A stretch of 64,000 nt of DNA from Gigaspora rosea. Taxonomy: Eukaryota > Glomeromycota > Glomeromycetes > Diversisporales > Gigasporaceae. The translations under genes and the position numbers were made by a program. This document shows positions 11,340 to 22,190 of this stretch, one piece after another (the stretch's first letter is position 1; each line of letters starts with the position of its first letter). The notes below the pieces were generated by a model. That model was not told where the DNA came from. It made no database searches and saw only the letters and a program-made list of their open reading frames with translations. The DNA lies in contig QKWP01000208.1 of NCBI GenBank assembly GCA_003550325.1, positions 322,292-386,291 of the forward strand, in the 5' to 3' direction.

Positions 11340-12545
11340 GCGTTCTATTGCTGATCGTGATAATTTGAAAAGCACGATAATATGATAAGATATGACTAAG
11401 CATGGTCCATTATTAGGATAACAATAAATAGCTTTTTCTGGACTTTTATACGACTTAAAGTAGATCTCGTAATGAACCATTTTTCAACGAAAAAGAATCT
11501 CCATTTATTCAACAAGTATTTCACAAATACTTTTAATTTCATAATTACAAGATCGAGTCCTTGTAGTTGATAGGGCTAATACAATGTATGATTTTGAGAT
11601 AATCGAATTCGTTATGATCGAACTAATCCATGTCGATCAAAAAGATTAAATTACCATAATTGAAAGATGTAAATCGTGCCGAAATTTATCTGAATCTCAT
11701 TTTGATTTACTGGCCATGGTTGCTTGATTATTCATAATCAGGAAACTGTCTCTTCTTCCACGAAGAATTAATATGGATTATTGTTGTATAACAGCTTTCT
11801 ATCAATTAATTAAGTATTTCGGCCATATTTACTCAATAAATACCTTTAAGGCCGTTTGAATTGATTTTTTGGTTAACATCACCCCCAGCTGAAGTCTCCC
11901 CCACCTACGAACAGCCAATCATAACGCTGGATGACTCTAACCAGTCACCTGATTTATATCAACCAATGAAATTGGCCATCTTTGTTCATTTTTATATGTT
12001 CGCTTCATATGTTCGCTTCATTTTACCCCCTCCCGAGAGTCCTGGAAAAGTGATGTTAACCAGAGAATCAACTTCAAGCCTAAAAACGGTCGATTGATCT
12101 AGTATGGTAAGATTGATGCTAAAATCACATACGATGGAAGAATTTCTGATGAAATCGGTATGACTATAAGATGCATCGTCAAATGGTTGTTATCACTAAT
12201 TATGTATCACTAATAATATCATCACCAGAAATTTGAAATAATGAAGAAAACATGCAATTTTCATGAGGATAATTTTTAAGATGAAATAACAATTAGTTCA
12301 AAAATATAAAAAGCACCAAGAGTTTCCAATAAAATTGAATCACCGAAGGTATCAAATATACCTTTAACATAAATAAAATTTATTAAATATTTAACATCTT
12401 AATAATGTACTAAATTAAAAATAAAATAGTTTGTGCATATATTTGCCAAAGGTATAAATTGTTTAATAGAAACATCTTTAAATTAATTAGTTTGATGTTT
12501 ATCATTGCCAATGTTTGCCAGCTCATTATGAAAATACGGGGCGCA
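11340..12545 (-). pseudogene. Minus-strand BTB-TLDc relic, leftmost
   Basis: This segment aligns with the other minus-strand relics. It has the TLDc part near 11390-11500 (reverse complement of a SLKNGT..SILSR-like block), the linker near 11750-11850, and the BTB end near 12500-12545. The BTB end reads YFHNELANIGNDKHQTN, compare YFRNELANISKDKNN in intact genes. Stops and indels occur throughout. A MITE (about 11850-12095) interrupts it. The BTB N-terminus and promoter side beyond 12545 have been lost or replaced. Confidence 0.6.
11850..12095. mobile_element. MITE in minus-strand relic
   Basis: Imperfect terminal inverted repeats of about 30 bp end in GGTTAACATCAC (left) and GTGATGTTAACC (right). 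The parallel relic at 28620-28660 lacks this stretch, which supports an insertion. Exact ends are uncertain by a few bases. Confidence 0.55.
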
Positions 12546-13145
12546 TCAAACAAAAACACGGCTTTATGACATTTTTTTGCAAAATTAAGTTAATCATATG
12601 GCCATATAAAGCAGGCATTCTTCTATATAATTGGACATTTAAAATATTTGCAAAATTTTTGTCGAAGCCTTCTTTTTTAAATCTTGTATATGGTTAGTCG
12701 TGATCTAAAATTAGAATTTTGCTGTAGAGTCATAAGAAATGCATCTGTGTGATTGGCTATCCAATAGGTTATACTAATAATAGATCGTCTATTTTTCAAA
12801 ATGGAAATCATTGTGTAGCAAATGGCTGACCAGAATTATGATTTAGCTGCCCAAATTCGGAACACTGCGCAGTCTCTCAAAAATCCTGCGCAGCCTGCAC
12901 AGACTGCTTTATTAAGAGGCGCAGTAATGTAAAAAGTATAAATACGATGTCTATTCCTTCACAATAAAGCATTTTTCTGAGTAAAACACACTTGGAGTTA
13001 GAAAACTAATAACATTCTAAGCTAATAAAGCTCGAAGATAGAATTTATTTAATTAAGCTAAATTAGTGTAGAAATATTAGCTGTGATAAATACTCGAATT
13101 AGTAAACTATAATTGTTATAAACTGATAACCGTAAAATCGTATTT
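12546..13145. other. Unassigned sequence with promoter-like and GCGCAG repeats
   Basis: No gene. GCGCAG occurs several times at 12850-12940. A TATAAATACG box followed by AATAAAGCATTTTTCTGAGT (about 12935-12980) resembles an LTR promoter/polyadenylation block. A similar block (TATAAAAGG, then AATAAAGTTTATCTGAGT) occurs at 15500-15575. Element limits could not be defined. Confidence 0.35.
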
Positions 13146-13340
13146 GCCCAATCCCGTGACCTCATATTAGAGCCTCGTGACATAATCTTGAGCTCTATTT
13201 GACCCTAGTTACTCGCTCCAAGTCTATCCACGCCTCAGACGTAGCCTGCCAATATTAGGGTTGCGTTAGAGTAGTTTAATTGCGATCTTTAGACGTAGGG
13301 TATTATTTCCACCCTCACAGCGTACGTGCATAGTACCTAA
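13146..13340 (+). repeat. Dispersed repeat (partner at 31756-31975)
   Basis: The two copies share GTGACCTCA, TTAGAG-CTCGTGACATAATC, GAGCTCTATT, GACCCTAGTTACTC, TTTAGACGTA and the end CCCTCAC-GCGTACGT. This copy ends about 20 bases before the start codon of BTB-TLDc copy 1 and replaces the promoter region that other copies have. Confidence 0.75.
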
Positions 13341-13360
13341 CATATATATGTTAATTTAAG

Positions 13361-14916
13361 ATGGCAGTAAAATTCTTTGAAGAACTTTCAAGCAATTATC
13401 TTGAACTTCTTGAAGACAAAAAAGATTTTGATGTAATAATTAAAGTTGGTGAATCACCAAATGTTAAAACACTTCAAGCACATTCGGCAATTTTAAGATA
13501 CAGGTCTTTATATTTTCGCAATGAATTGATGAATACTAATAAAGATGAGAATAATATTAAAACTCTTGATTTAAAAAATATTTCGATCCAACAATTTGAG
13601 ATAATGATCAAGTAAGTTATTTTATATAATTTATAATTTATATCAAGTTACAAAAAATCTGAAATCTAAATTAAATTATTATACAAAGATATATCTACGG
13701 AGGTGTTGTCTTACTCGAAGACCACGATTCATCATTTATTTTTGAGCTTATGCTTGTTGCTTATGAATTTTCTTTTGATGGATTAGCCAAGCACCTTGAA
13801 ACTCATTTAATTGAAACAGAAGCTCATTCTCATTGGTTTCGTTTAAATTTTATTCGTATTTATCAAAAAATTTTTCAAAATAATAAGCCTCAAAAATTAC
13901 AAAAATGGTGCAATGATATTGCAGTAAAATATCCTGAAAAGGTTTTTGATTCTGAAGACTTTTTCTCGCTTCATGAAAATGCCTTAGTATCGCTTATTAG
14001 TCGAGATGATTTACAAATGAAAGAAGTAAAAATTTGGATTCATATTATTAAATGGGGAATTGCTCAAAATCCTGGTCTACCATCCGATCATGAAGACTGG
14101 TCCAATGAAAATTTCTTAGCTTTAAAGATTACTTTACGAAATTGTTTGCTTCATATTCGTTATTTTCAGATGTCTTGTGATGAGATTATCGATAATGTAC
14201 AACCATATCAACAAATTCTTGAAAAAAATCTTTGGAAAGATATAACAAATAAGTTTATGTCACCAAACCGACAAGTATCATCAACAATCCTCCCTCCTCG
14301 TGTAATTTTAACACCAAATTTACCAAACAGAAATACAGAACCATTTTCAACAATTATCAATGAACCACATGCAACAGAAATTGCCTCATGGGTTGATAGA
14401 AAAGCCGATACATATTCAGTAAAAAATAATCCATACGAGTTTAAATTACTTCTTCGTGGAACAAGAGATGGATTTACCTCGGATTCATTTTGGAAAATAT
14501 GTGACAAGCAAACAAATCTTGTTGTAGTTATGAAGGTTAAAGGTACTGATGAAATTCTTGGTGGTTATAATCCTATTGGCTGGGATAAGCCAGCTGGAAA
14601 TGAATTCTATAAGAATTGCAATAATAGCTTTATTTTTTCACTGAAAAATGGTACCATTCAAAATTCTATTTTAAGTCGTGTAAAACAACCCGAGTATGCA
14701 ATTAAATGTAGCTCGAGTTGTGGTCCAATTTTTGGCGGTAATGGACGCAACGGTGATTTAGTTTTGTTTAATAATTGTAATCAAGATAAAAAATGTTACA
14801 ATCGACAAATTTCACATGAAAAACGAATTAGAAATGATACTACATTTGATAAATATGCAGCCTCATGGTTTTCAGTAGAAGAATATGAAATATTCCAGAT
14901 TAGTAAAAAATTCTAA
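13361..14916 (+). CDS. BTB-BACK-TLDc protein, copy 1 (intact, 492 aa)
   Basis: Two exons, 13361-13611 and 13689-14916, separated by a 77-bp phase-2 intron (GTAAGT...CAAAG). Splicing joins QQFEIMI to KYIYGG and gives an unbroken 492-aa frame. Residues 1 to about 125 form the BTB/POZ fold (DFDVIIKVGE, AHSAILRYRSLYFRNEL, then YIYGGVV). Residues about 170-265 look like a BACK helical region (ENALVSLISRDDLQMKEVKIW). Residues about 310-492 are a TLDc domain (YEFKLLLRGTRDGFTSDSFW, GGYNPIGW, FIFSLKNG, GPIFGG, WFSVEEYEIFQI). BTB-BACK proteins commonly dimerise and can act as CUL3 adaptors. TLDc domains are known from oxidation-resistance and V-ATPase-binding proteins. The role here is unknown. The C-terminus is the QPEYAIKC/ISKKF type shared only with copy 2. 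The usual upstream AACGTTAC elements are missing. No signal peptide or membrane span is seen. Confidence 0.92.
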
Positions 14917-14937
14917 AAGTTTTAAGCCATTTAATTA

Positions 14938-15893
14938 CCGTATTCCGTTCTCCAAAATACCCAGTGTTACACTCTTAAAAATTTTCTGCGCCCAAATCTC
15001 TCTTATGATCATCACCTCTACTATTTCGTCCCTGCGCCATCACGATCCGATTGCCTTATTTCGATCATCCTTAAACCTTAAACCGTCCCCACTGTAATGA
15101 TCGTTCATCCCTTTCTAAATTATGACACTTATACCCTACGTTATTACCATATATAGATCTTTCTTATTACTATCTATTGTTGTCCCTAATTCCATATATG
15201 TCCTTCTATAGATATAATTTATTAACATACCTGAATTCCATATTAATTCATCTGCGACTCGTGAAAGTGAGTAGGTTCGATGCATGAACAATACTAAGCA
15301 TCGTAAAGCCTCTATATATTATCGCAAATCTGTTAACCCAATTAAGAGTTAGAAAAGCAGATTTCCAGATTAATATTTCGGGTGTAAGACTTTAATTAAA
15401 TAGAGACGCGAGGGGAAAATTCAATTGGTGTTGATGGAATTAAAATTGGTAATTGACGGAAGGAAGTTGACCGGGGAAATTGTAATTATCTAAACATGTA
15501 TAAAAGGTCGTTGTATTCGCCCTACTTGTATTTTCAGAGTGAATTCATCCTTTATAATAAAGTTTATCTGAGTAATTTCTTTTTATATCGAATTTCTGAT
15601 TATTGCATACGAATGTTAACGATTGTTTTATTTGATCTATGGTTTACAGTGATAGTATTCCTTATTACCTACTTTTCTAATCCGATTATCTCTTATCCCT
15701 CAAACCCGATATCCATTAAGACTCATCTCAATTTCCGTTACTATCCAAGTAACTTAAACCGGCGGGTCTGATATCTCCCAACCGATAGAACACCAGTGTG
15801 ATGCAATTTTTTATCATTGAAAAAATTTTAATCTATTTTCAAAATTGATCTATATTATTTGACATTCCGGGTACTTTGGCGAACGGAATACTG
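14938..15893. mobile_element. TA-flanked inverted-repeat element, 956 bp
   Basis: The ends read CCGTATTCCGTTCTCCAAAA (left) and, inward from the right, CAGTATTCCGTTCGCCAAAG, continuing to about 25 bp with a few mismatches. TA dinucleotides flank both sides (14936-14937 and 15894-15895). The interruption splits the downstream flank of copy 1, which resumes at TACCTATATACATGACTTTA exactly as in the flank of copy 2. No transposase was recognised. The interior contains an LTR-like TATAAAAGG...AATAAA block near 15500-15560. Confidence 0.75.
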
Positions 15894-16098
15894 TACCTAT
15901 ATACATGACTTTATCAATTTTGTGTATAAATAATGAATCAAATTTAATGTCATAGTATAAATCATTGAATGGTTTCTGCTTACCTGTAAATTGTCAAATA
16001 TCGATCAAATTCCTGAAATTCGAATTGTAGTCCTTTTTTTTAAAAAAAAAATTTCATATTTACATATTGATATCGATAATTAAGTTTAATTATTTAAT

Positions 16099-17546
16099 AT
16101 GGCGAATTATTTTGAACATCTTGAAGACAATGAAGTTTTAATCACTAAAGTTGGCGAATCATCAAATGTTAAGCATGTTCAACAATTTTAAGATATAGCT
16201 CCTTAAAGAAGAACATCAATATGCTCGATTAAAAAAAAATATTTCGACCCAACAATTTGAGATTATGATCAGCTAAGCTATTTCATATATGATTTATATC
16301 CTAAGCGCAATAAAAAATCTAGAAAAAATCTAAAAATATAAATTAACTATATACAAAAAGAATATCTACGTAGGAGCTGATCACTTCAAACCATAAATTA
16401 TCATTTATTTTTGATGTTGTGCTTATTTATTACAACTTTCTTTTTGATGAATTAGTCAAACTCACTTAATTGAAATGGCATTCATTGGCGTCGTTAGCTC
16501 TCTAATCATATTTATCAAAAATTTTTCAGTATAATAAGCTTCAAAAATTAAAAATTGGGGCAGTAAGATTGTAGTAAAGCATTCTGATAAAGTTTTTAAT
16601 CCTAGAGAATTTTTCACGATTCATGAAAACGCGTTAGTATTGTATTAGTCGAGATGATTTCAAATAGAAGTAAAAATTGGAATCATAATATCGAACGGAG
16701 AATTGCTCAAAACTCTGGCCTACCATTCGATCTGAAAACTGGTCAAATTAAAATTTCCTAGCTTTGAAAGCTAATCATTTGCCTTCTATTCAGTATTTCA
16801 GATACCTAATAATGACATTACCGAAAATGTACACCATATCAACAAATCCTTGAAACAAACTTTGGGGATATAACACCAGATCAACAAATCCTTGAAACAA
16901 ACTTTGGGAGGATATAACAAGAAAGTTCAACTTTCCAAATCGATAAGCATCATAAAAATTCCACCCAAAATAATTTTTTACACAAAAATTATAAGCAGAA
17001 ATACAGAATCATTTTTAACAGTTATTAATGAGCACATGCAGCCGAAATAGCTTTAAGGATTTATAGAAAACTAATATTTAGTAGCAATTAATCCATACGA
17101 GTTTAAATTTCTTTCTGTGGAATTAGAGATGGTTTTATAACTATCCAGTATGGAATTTATGTGATATGTAAACACATATTATTGCTGTTTTGAAGGTTAA
17201 ATTAATGAAATTCTTAGTGGTTATATTCTATCGGTTGGGATAGAACGGTTGGAAAAGAATTTTTAAGAATTGAAATGATAGCTTTATTTTTTCATTGGAA
17301 AATGGTACAATTCTAAATTCTACTTAAGTCGCCAAATTATGCAATTTTTTGTAGTTATCATTGTAGTTCAATTTTTGGTGGCATCTTCGTTGATTTAGTT
17401 ACCTTTAATAATTGTAACCAAGAAAAAACATTTTACAACAACTTTCATATGAAAAACTAACTAGAAATAATATGAATTTGATAATAATGTATATTCATTC
17501 TTTTAAGAAAAGAATTTAAAGTATTCCAGATTAGTAAAAAAATTCT
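16099..17546 (+). pseudogene. Decayed BTB-TLDc copy P1
   Basis: Starts ATGGCGAATTATTTTGAAC and can be followed through all parts of the gene: the exon 1 BTB remnant, an intron with adjoining ATATCTACG, the BACK region, and TLDc. It ends at CCAGATTAGTAAAAAAATTC, the same end as copies 1 and 2. Indels and stops are frequent. A short direct duplication (ATCAACAAATCCTTGAAACA) lies at 16838-16905. It stands directly downstream of copy 1 in the position that P2 (26645) occupies after copy 2, so copy 1 + P1 and copy 2 + P2 are duplicated pairs. Confidence 0.85.
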
Positions 17547-17861
17547 AAAGTTTCGAGCTAATTAATTATCTATCTACATTAAATTATCAGGTTAAAGTTA
17601 AATGACCTATTTATTTTAGTTTAAAAAAGGCTCAATTAATCTTTTTCACTTTGGCATCTTTTCTAATATTAATATTACCGGTAATAATAATTTATACAAT
17701 TGAAACTCCCAAAACCGATCCTGTTAGACGATAACCTGCCAAATCTGATAAAAAAAATTAATCTTCCGTTTCTGCTATTTGAATCTAATAGTTTATAATG
17801 ATTTCAAATCCGATAACCTCTAATACTGATACAAAACTTGACCACCATGCATACGTACAAG

Positions 17862-18821
17862 TAGGGTCCGTAATCGGGCCGGTCTACCCGGGCCCGAACC
17901 CGACCCGCAATGTAAAATTCCGGGTCGGGCCTGTATTTTGGGCCCGAAAGTATTACGGGCCAGGCTATCTGGTATTTTTAGGCCCGTAATTAAATTAAAC
18001 CAGGCCCGATAAACAGCATGGGGGACTTTCTCATTTTTCGGAAAAACACGGGGATTATTATAAGGTAGCTAACCAATAATAAACTGGCTTTTTTAACACG
18101 TGATATCATTTTTGTCAAAACAGATAGATAATCGTTAAACAATCAACGGGCTTTATTCATATATTAAAATTTTCTTTGAAATAAAATAACCCACGTTGTA
18201 AAAGAATCCAACTATTAATTCACGCACTAATAGCAATTTTACAGTTTTAAAAACTTTATTTAAAAGGTTTTGATAACAAGTTACACGTCCCTTAATAGTT
18301 TTTCTTAAAAACCCGCGTAATTAATAAAACTATACTATTGTATATATTAAATAACTTCTATTGTGTTAAATATTTTTTAAGAACCATCATAACTTTAAGA
18401 AGAGTCTACAAAATTTGAAAATAAAAGCTAACAAGTTAATATTATAACTAAAAAACAAATAAAAATACAAAAAACAACGTTGAACTTTGTGAATTGATCA
18501 GTACAATATACTTTTATTACCTCTTACTATACGGTAGAAAGTACTTCAACCTTCACTATAACTACCGTGATGCAACGTGATGCAAATGATGCTTATTGAA
18601 AAGACATTCCCTACGAAGCTATTTTATTAGTAAAGTATTACATGATTGATTTTTTTTTTTAGGTTTGCTTATACCCGAAAATTCTACAATTCTGTATAAA
18701 TACTTGTGTAACATAGATCCCAAAAATCATCGGGTTCGAATGTCTCCCATGCTCCGATAAACTGGAATATTTTTGTCGGGTTTATGAAAACCTGGCCCGA
18801 CCCGGCCCATTACAGACCCTA
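17862..18821. mobile_element. hAT-like non-autonomous element, 960 bp, GGGCCCG-rich ends
   Basis: A perfect 8-bp target duplication CGTACAAG (17854-17861, 18822-18829) flanks ends reading TAGGGTCCGTAATCGGGCC (left) and TAGGGTCTGTAATGGGCC (right, inward). Subterminal regions are rich in GGGCCCG/CGGGTC, which also makes them GC islands in AT-rich surroundings. No transposase. It lies in the 3' flank of P1. Confidence 0.88.
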
Positions 18822-18849
18822 CGTACAAGTTTATTTAATTTTCTTTATT

Positions 18850-19134
18850 GGGGGTCGTTTAAAGCAGGGTGTAATCACGTGATATGGCGCCAATCAACTT
18901 GTTTGTTTTGATCAACCCGGATCAGCCCGACAAAGAAACAAAGAAGAAAAAAAGTGAAAAAACGCAAAAATACAAGAAACAAGTGTCAAAACCTACCTTG
19001 GGGCATTAACAAAAAATGTCGGGAAGGCAATTTTACTATAATACTATTTCTAACCCTAACCGCCGCTAACCCTTACCCTAACTTTAATTAAAAAGTCAAA
19101 ATCATATAACTGCACCCTGCTTTAAATGACCCCC
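18850..19134. mobile_element. 285-bp MITE
   Basis: The 22-bp terminal inverted repeats (GGGGGTCGTTTAAAGCAGGG, one mismatch) are flanked by TTTATT on both sides (18844-18849, 19135-19140). It contains CACGTGATATGGCGCC and short CCCTAAC stretches. Superfamily is unclear. It lies just beyond the hAT-like element. Confidence 0.75.
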
Positions 19135-19329
19135 TTTATTGTGCTTTTCAGACTATAAAAATTCTTTAAATTAGCTATTTCTTTGCAATTGTTCGTTTAA
19201 AAGATAACAATTTCGATTATTTCTAGTTATATTTCAATTCTCTACTATAATTTATAATTGTTTGATGTATAGCACTAAAATTTTGACTTTTTTCACTAAA
19301 TTTTCTCAAACTTAAGTAAAATTGCTGAT

Positions 19330-19497
19330 CACGATAAGATGTAACTACAACCAAGCAGGACCATTATTAGGACAACAATAAATAGTTTTTCTGGGACTTT
19401 CATACAACTTAAAGTAGATCTCGTATTGAACCATTTTTCAATGAAAAAAGAAAACTTTATTCCTACTATTGTAAAATAAAGGTTTATGGATAGTTTC
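19330..19497 (-). pseudogene. Minus-strand TLDc fragment
   Basis: Matches the TLDc C-terminal part of the minus-strand relics (compare 28130-28280): GGACCATTATTAGGACAACA, then the ACTTAAAGTAGATCTCGTAT and CCATTTTTCAA blocks. It is cut at 19498 by a small transposon, and nothing of this relic is recognised beyond that. Confidence 0.6.
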
Positions 19498-19902
19498 AAG
19501 AAGAGTGAACCCAGTGATGATCTCGAATTGTATCTCCCTTGATTTAATCACATATAATTTAGATTGGCCAAAAAAGTAAACAAATATTAGGTGACATTTA
19601 TGAAATCGAATGATGCTTAAATCCACGTGACCCCCATATCCTAAAATTTCTGAATCTCATGTAACCAATTGACACTACGTAATCAAAACAATCAAAATGC
19701 TATAAGCGGCCAGAGGCAAAAAGCTTCTATAAAACTACTAATAAAAAAATATTTTTATCTCGTGGTTAGGGTTAGGGTTTGGGTAGACTTTTGATATAGC
19801 TAGAAGGTCTTTTTTATATATAATCTAGTATCCAATCAAAATTATCAGGTGATTATATCGAGGGTAACACGATTTATGATCATCACTGGGTTCACTCTTC
19901 TT
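19498..19902. mobile_element. 405-bp MITE
   Basis: Near-perfect terminal inverted repeats of about 25 bp, AAGAAGAGTGAACCCAGTGA at left and its complement at right (TCACTGGGTTCACTCTTCTT). The target duplication is not clear. The interior has TTAGGGTTAGGGTTTGGG near 19766. Confidence 0.65.
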
Positions 19903-20300
19903 TAAGTGTCCCCTCCGTTTGATTTACACGAAAATGTCACGTGGTACATGACCCCTTTTTTGGTTTGTATTAACGTATTTGTTGTTTTGATTAGTGCAGA
20001 TCATCTAAGTATGATTTACACAATTACGTAATTTTCCGAAATCATGTGTTAATGTAAGCCAATAGACGTATCAAAAAAATATATATAAGGAACTCTTTTT
20101 GCTTTACTAAACTCTTTACACTTTTCACTCACACACATTTTACACATGTTACACCTTTTACTACTCATATTTCGCTTATATATTTGTTTTAGATATATTT
20201 CTTTTGATTTAAAAATATCCTTTTTTGTTTATTATTTACGTAATTCTAATGCTGATATGCCGTAGCTAAAAGATAAGTAACGATCTCTCGTTAATATATT
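19903..20300. other. No recognisable gene
   Basis: Contains a TATA-like run ATATATATAAGG near 20078 followed by pyrimidine/ACAC-rich sequence (20110-20160), but no ORF of note. It lies upstream of the foldable segment at 20340-20455. Confidence 0.3.
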
Positions 20301-20339
20301 AACACACAGCTTCCGAGCGTTCCTGGATCCATGCGGTAG

Positions 20340-20455
20340 TAAGCACAGTCAGAACACGTGATTCGTCTGGGGAGACTGTTTGAAGACCATTGGGATGGTC
20401 TTCAGGGTATTAGTCTCTCACTGACAGTAGGTGTCTTGTTGAGGCACCCAAGGGT
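20340..20455. ncRNA. Candidate structured RNA (unassigned)
   Basis: A compact, less AT-rich segment with nested complementary stems. GTCAG (20348-20352) pairs with CTGAC (20421-20425), GGGAGACT (20370-20377) with AGTCTCTC (20412-20419), and GAAGACCA (20382-20389) with TGGTCTTC (20396-20403). A separate hairpin GGTGTCT (20430-20436) pairs with AGGCACC (20442-20448). The arrangement is a long branched stem followed by a short one. I do not recognise it as a known RNA family. It could be a foldback in an exon or a transposon end, and the strand is not determined. Confidence 0.35.
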
Positions 20456-20713
20456 CTCTTCGATTACTTACAAATTCTAAACTTTTATTAGGTCAAAATT
20501 CAGCTTCGTTTAGTGTTTGGATTAGCTTTATTTCTTTTATAATTTTCACTTATGAAAAAAATAAACCATCCAAACTCGTTAGTTTATTCGGTAATAACTA
20601 AAGAAATCTAATATTTTAAAAATAGATATACTTCGTATTATTTTGTATTGTTATATTTTGTATTATATATTTCATAATTTAAATCATCATTATTTCGAAT
20701 AAATAATCTTAAT

Positions 20714-20830
20714 ATTATACTTTGTATATAAAAAAATTATTCATGTAAAAAAAAATTGGTCAAGAAAATTTTATTATACTTTGTATATAAAAAAATTATT
20801 CATGTAAAAAAAAATTGGTCAAGAAATTTT
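20714..20830. repeat. Direct tandem duplication, 59-bp unit
   Basis: Two nearly identical copies of about 59 bp, starting ATTATACTTTGTATATAAAA and ending near TTGGTCAAGAAA. Recent slippage or a local duplication. Confidence 0.9.
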
Positions 20831-20895
20831 AATTTGTTAGTTTATTTTTTAAAGAAGTTACCTTTACGTATAAATTATTGACATAACTTACCGCC

Positions 20896-21428
20896 ATGGA
20901 ATGCGAGATGATAGAGTATCGCATGAAGAAAACCCATCGCAGGTAGTGATTTTAGGTGATTATCTGGTCCTGGAATAATTAAAAATCGGTCCTACCCTAG
21001 CAGTTTAATGTAATTTTGAACTCTAAATGGCGTAAAAAAAAATACAAATAAAGCATTTACTAATTTGAATTAAGTATACCAATTGAAGCACTTAATAATT
21101 CTAGTAACAACTGTGAATTTTTAAAGCTGAAACATCGAATTTAATTATATCTATTTAAATTTATGCCATATTCAAATTATGAGAGTTTTGACCTTCCAAA
21201 ATCTGGTTCAGATCCGGTCTGAACCGGTTCATTACGAACTACTCAACATCCCTACATCGCAAGCAAGGAAATCCATGTAAGAATCAGAAAGTGTTGCAAA
21301 AGGAGATGACTAGAAGACAAGGAATGATAAATTTAAATATTCAAAAATATATGCATGAAATTAAGAATCAAGCACCAAATACGATTACTTTTCTCATGAT
21401 ATCATTACCGTACTGGCAAACATGGTAA
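20896..21428 (+). pseudogene. Small ORF (70 aa when joined) interrupted by an insertion
   Basis: ATG at 20896 sits in a strong initiation context (ACCGCCATGG). The frame runs to 20942, is interrupted by 20943-21254 plus one copy of a near 8-bp duplication, and resumes in frame at 21263 to TAA at 21426. The joined length is 71 codons including the stop. The product is basic and Lys/Arg/Gln-rich at first (EYRMKKTHRKQ), then QGMINLNIQKYMHEIKNQA. I do not recognise the family. It may be an exon of a larger lost gene, since the 3' end ATGGTAAGT also looks like a splice donor. Confidence 0.45.
20943..21254. mobile_element. Candidate hAT-like insertion, 312 bp
   Basis: Flanked by CATCGCAG (20935-20942) and CATCGCAA (21255-21262), an 8-bp duplication with one difference. 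Ends read GTAGTG at left and TAGGGATG inward from the right. Removing it restores the surrounding frame. Terminal inverted repeats are weak beyond the first bases, so the class is tentative. Confidence 0.45.
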
Positions 21429-21478
21429 GTTATTCACTTTTTATCATAATTCTGCTAGTTTTAATAACAATCACCTAC

Positions 21479-22126
21479 TGTAACGGTTGAATTGGGAGAG
21501 CGGTAAAACAATATAGACAATAGTGCCAATTTAAAGCTCCAGCCGATTACGGGTAGAGAGATATGAATATATAATGGGTGATCAATAAAGATTAAACGAA
21601 AGGTAAATCACTAGCTCACAGCGATAGATTTAAGATGCTGACACTGGTGATGCTAATATGGGGGTGATTGATTTAATTAAAGGATAGATAAATTTGATTA
21701 TATCAATTGAATCGGGGGAAGTTCGACACGAAGTTCAAAGGTTAACGGGAGTCACGTGAAAAATTTAAAGGAATTAACAAAACTAGTCAAGTTATAATAA
21801 ACCAATACGAAGTTACAAGTCAATTCAGTCCGTCGAATTGAGTCTCGCAAGGCTTATTAAGGTTACAAGTCGAATTCAAAAGATAAGTTTATCATTTTAT
21901 TATTATATTTTATTTAGAATGAGACATGGAACTTCATTTTTTAACCTTTATTGAATTTGAAGGGTCTGTGGGGTTAGAGCGTTTACGCTCTATTTTGAGC
22001 GTGTACGTTCTTTTCTGAGCGCATACACTCTAATTTGAACGTATACGTTCATGGCGTGGTTGTTTACAAGTTTGTGTAATCGCGTATACGCTGTTAAGCC
22101 GCTAAGCCACTAAGCCCCATTACGTT
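21479..22126 (-). repeat. Dispersed repeat copy B (inverted partner of 10553-11152)
   Basis: Reverse-complement match to copy A over about 600 bp, starting TGTAACGGTTGAATTGGG and ending near AAGCCACTAAGCCCCATTA. Right of it lies the last fragment of a BTB-TLDc relic, so it sits at or caused a breakpoint in the array. Confidence 0.7.
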
Positions 22127-22130
22127 ATTA

Positions 22131-22190
22131 GTTTGGACATTAATGGAAGAATATGAAATATCCCAGATTAGAAAGTTTTAAGCTAATTAA
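22131..22190 (+). pseudogene. 3' tip of a BTB-TLDc relic
   Basis: The sequence TTGGACATTAATGGAAGAAT followed by ATGAAATATCCCAGATTAG matches the end of the relic at 36615-36665. The rest of the gene has been lost to the left at dispersed repeat B. Confidence 0.7.

Larger units (their letters stand above)
10020..11340 (+). pseudogene. Orphan 3' flank of a lost BTB-TLDc gene
   Basis: The pieces 10020-10138, 10370-10552 and 11153-11340 match, in order, the conserved downstream region of the array genes. They carry the TATCTGTATACAT box, TTTATTGTAGTTTA, TTAATCTTC-TTC, the GTCAGATGATCA segment and the GCTGATCGTG-TAATTTGAAA segment. No coding part remains to the left. The flank is split by a MITE (10139-10369) and by dispersed repeat copy A (10553-11152). 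It shows that the array once extended further left. Confidence 0.65.

Noticed and set aside
11861..12097. 78-aa plus-strand ORF
   Set aside because: It falls entirely within the MITE at about 11850-12095 and has no recognised motif.
14208..14507. Minus-strand ORFs of 64-124 aa opposite the TLDc region (also 24448-24717, 38813-39187, 47812-48018, 53433-53627, 57856-58050, 62279-62473)
   Set aside because: They are antisense shadows of the conserved plus-strand linker and TLDc sequence, present only because the sense strand is conserved.
15496..15771. 91-aa plus-strand ORF
   Set aside because: Inside the TA-flanked element, low-complexity hydrophobic translation with no recognised motif.
17798..17989. 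63-aa plus-strand ORF
   Set aside because: It lies across the end of the hAT-like element and consists of its GGGCCCG subterminal repeats.
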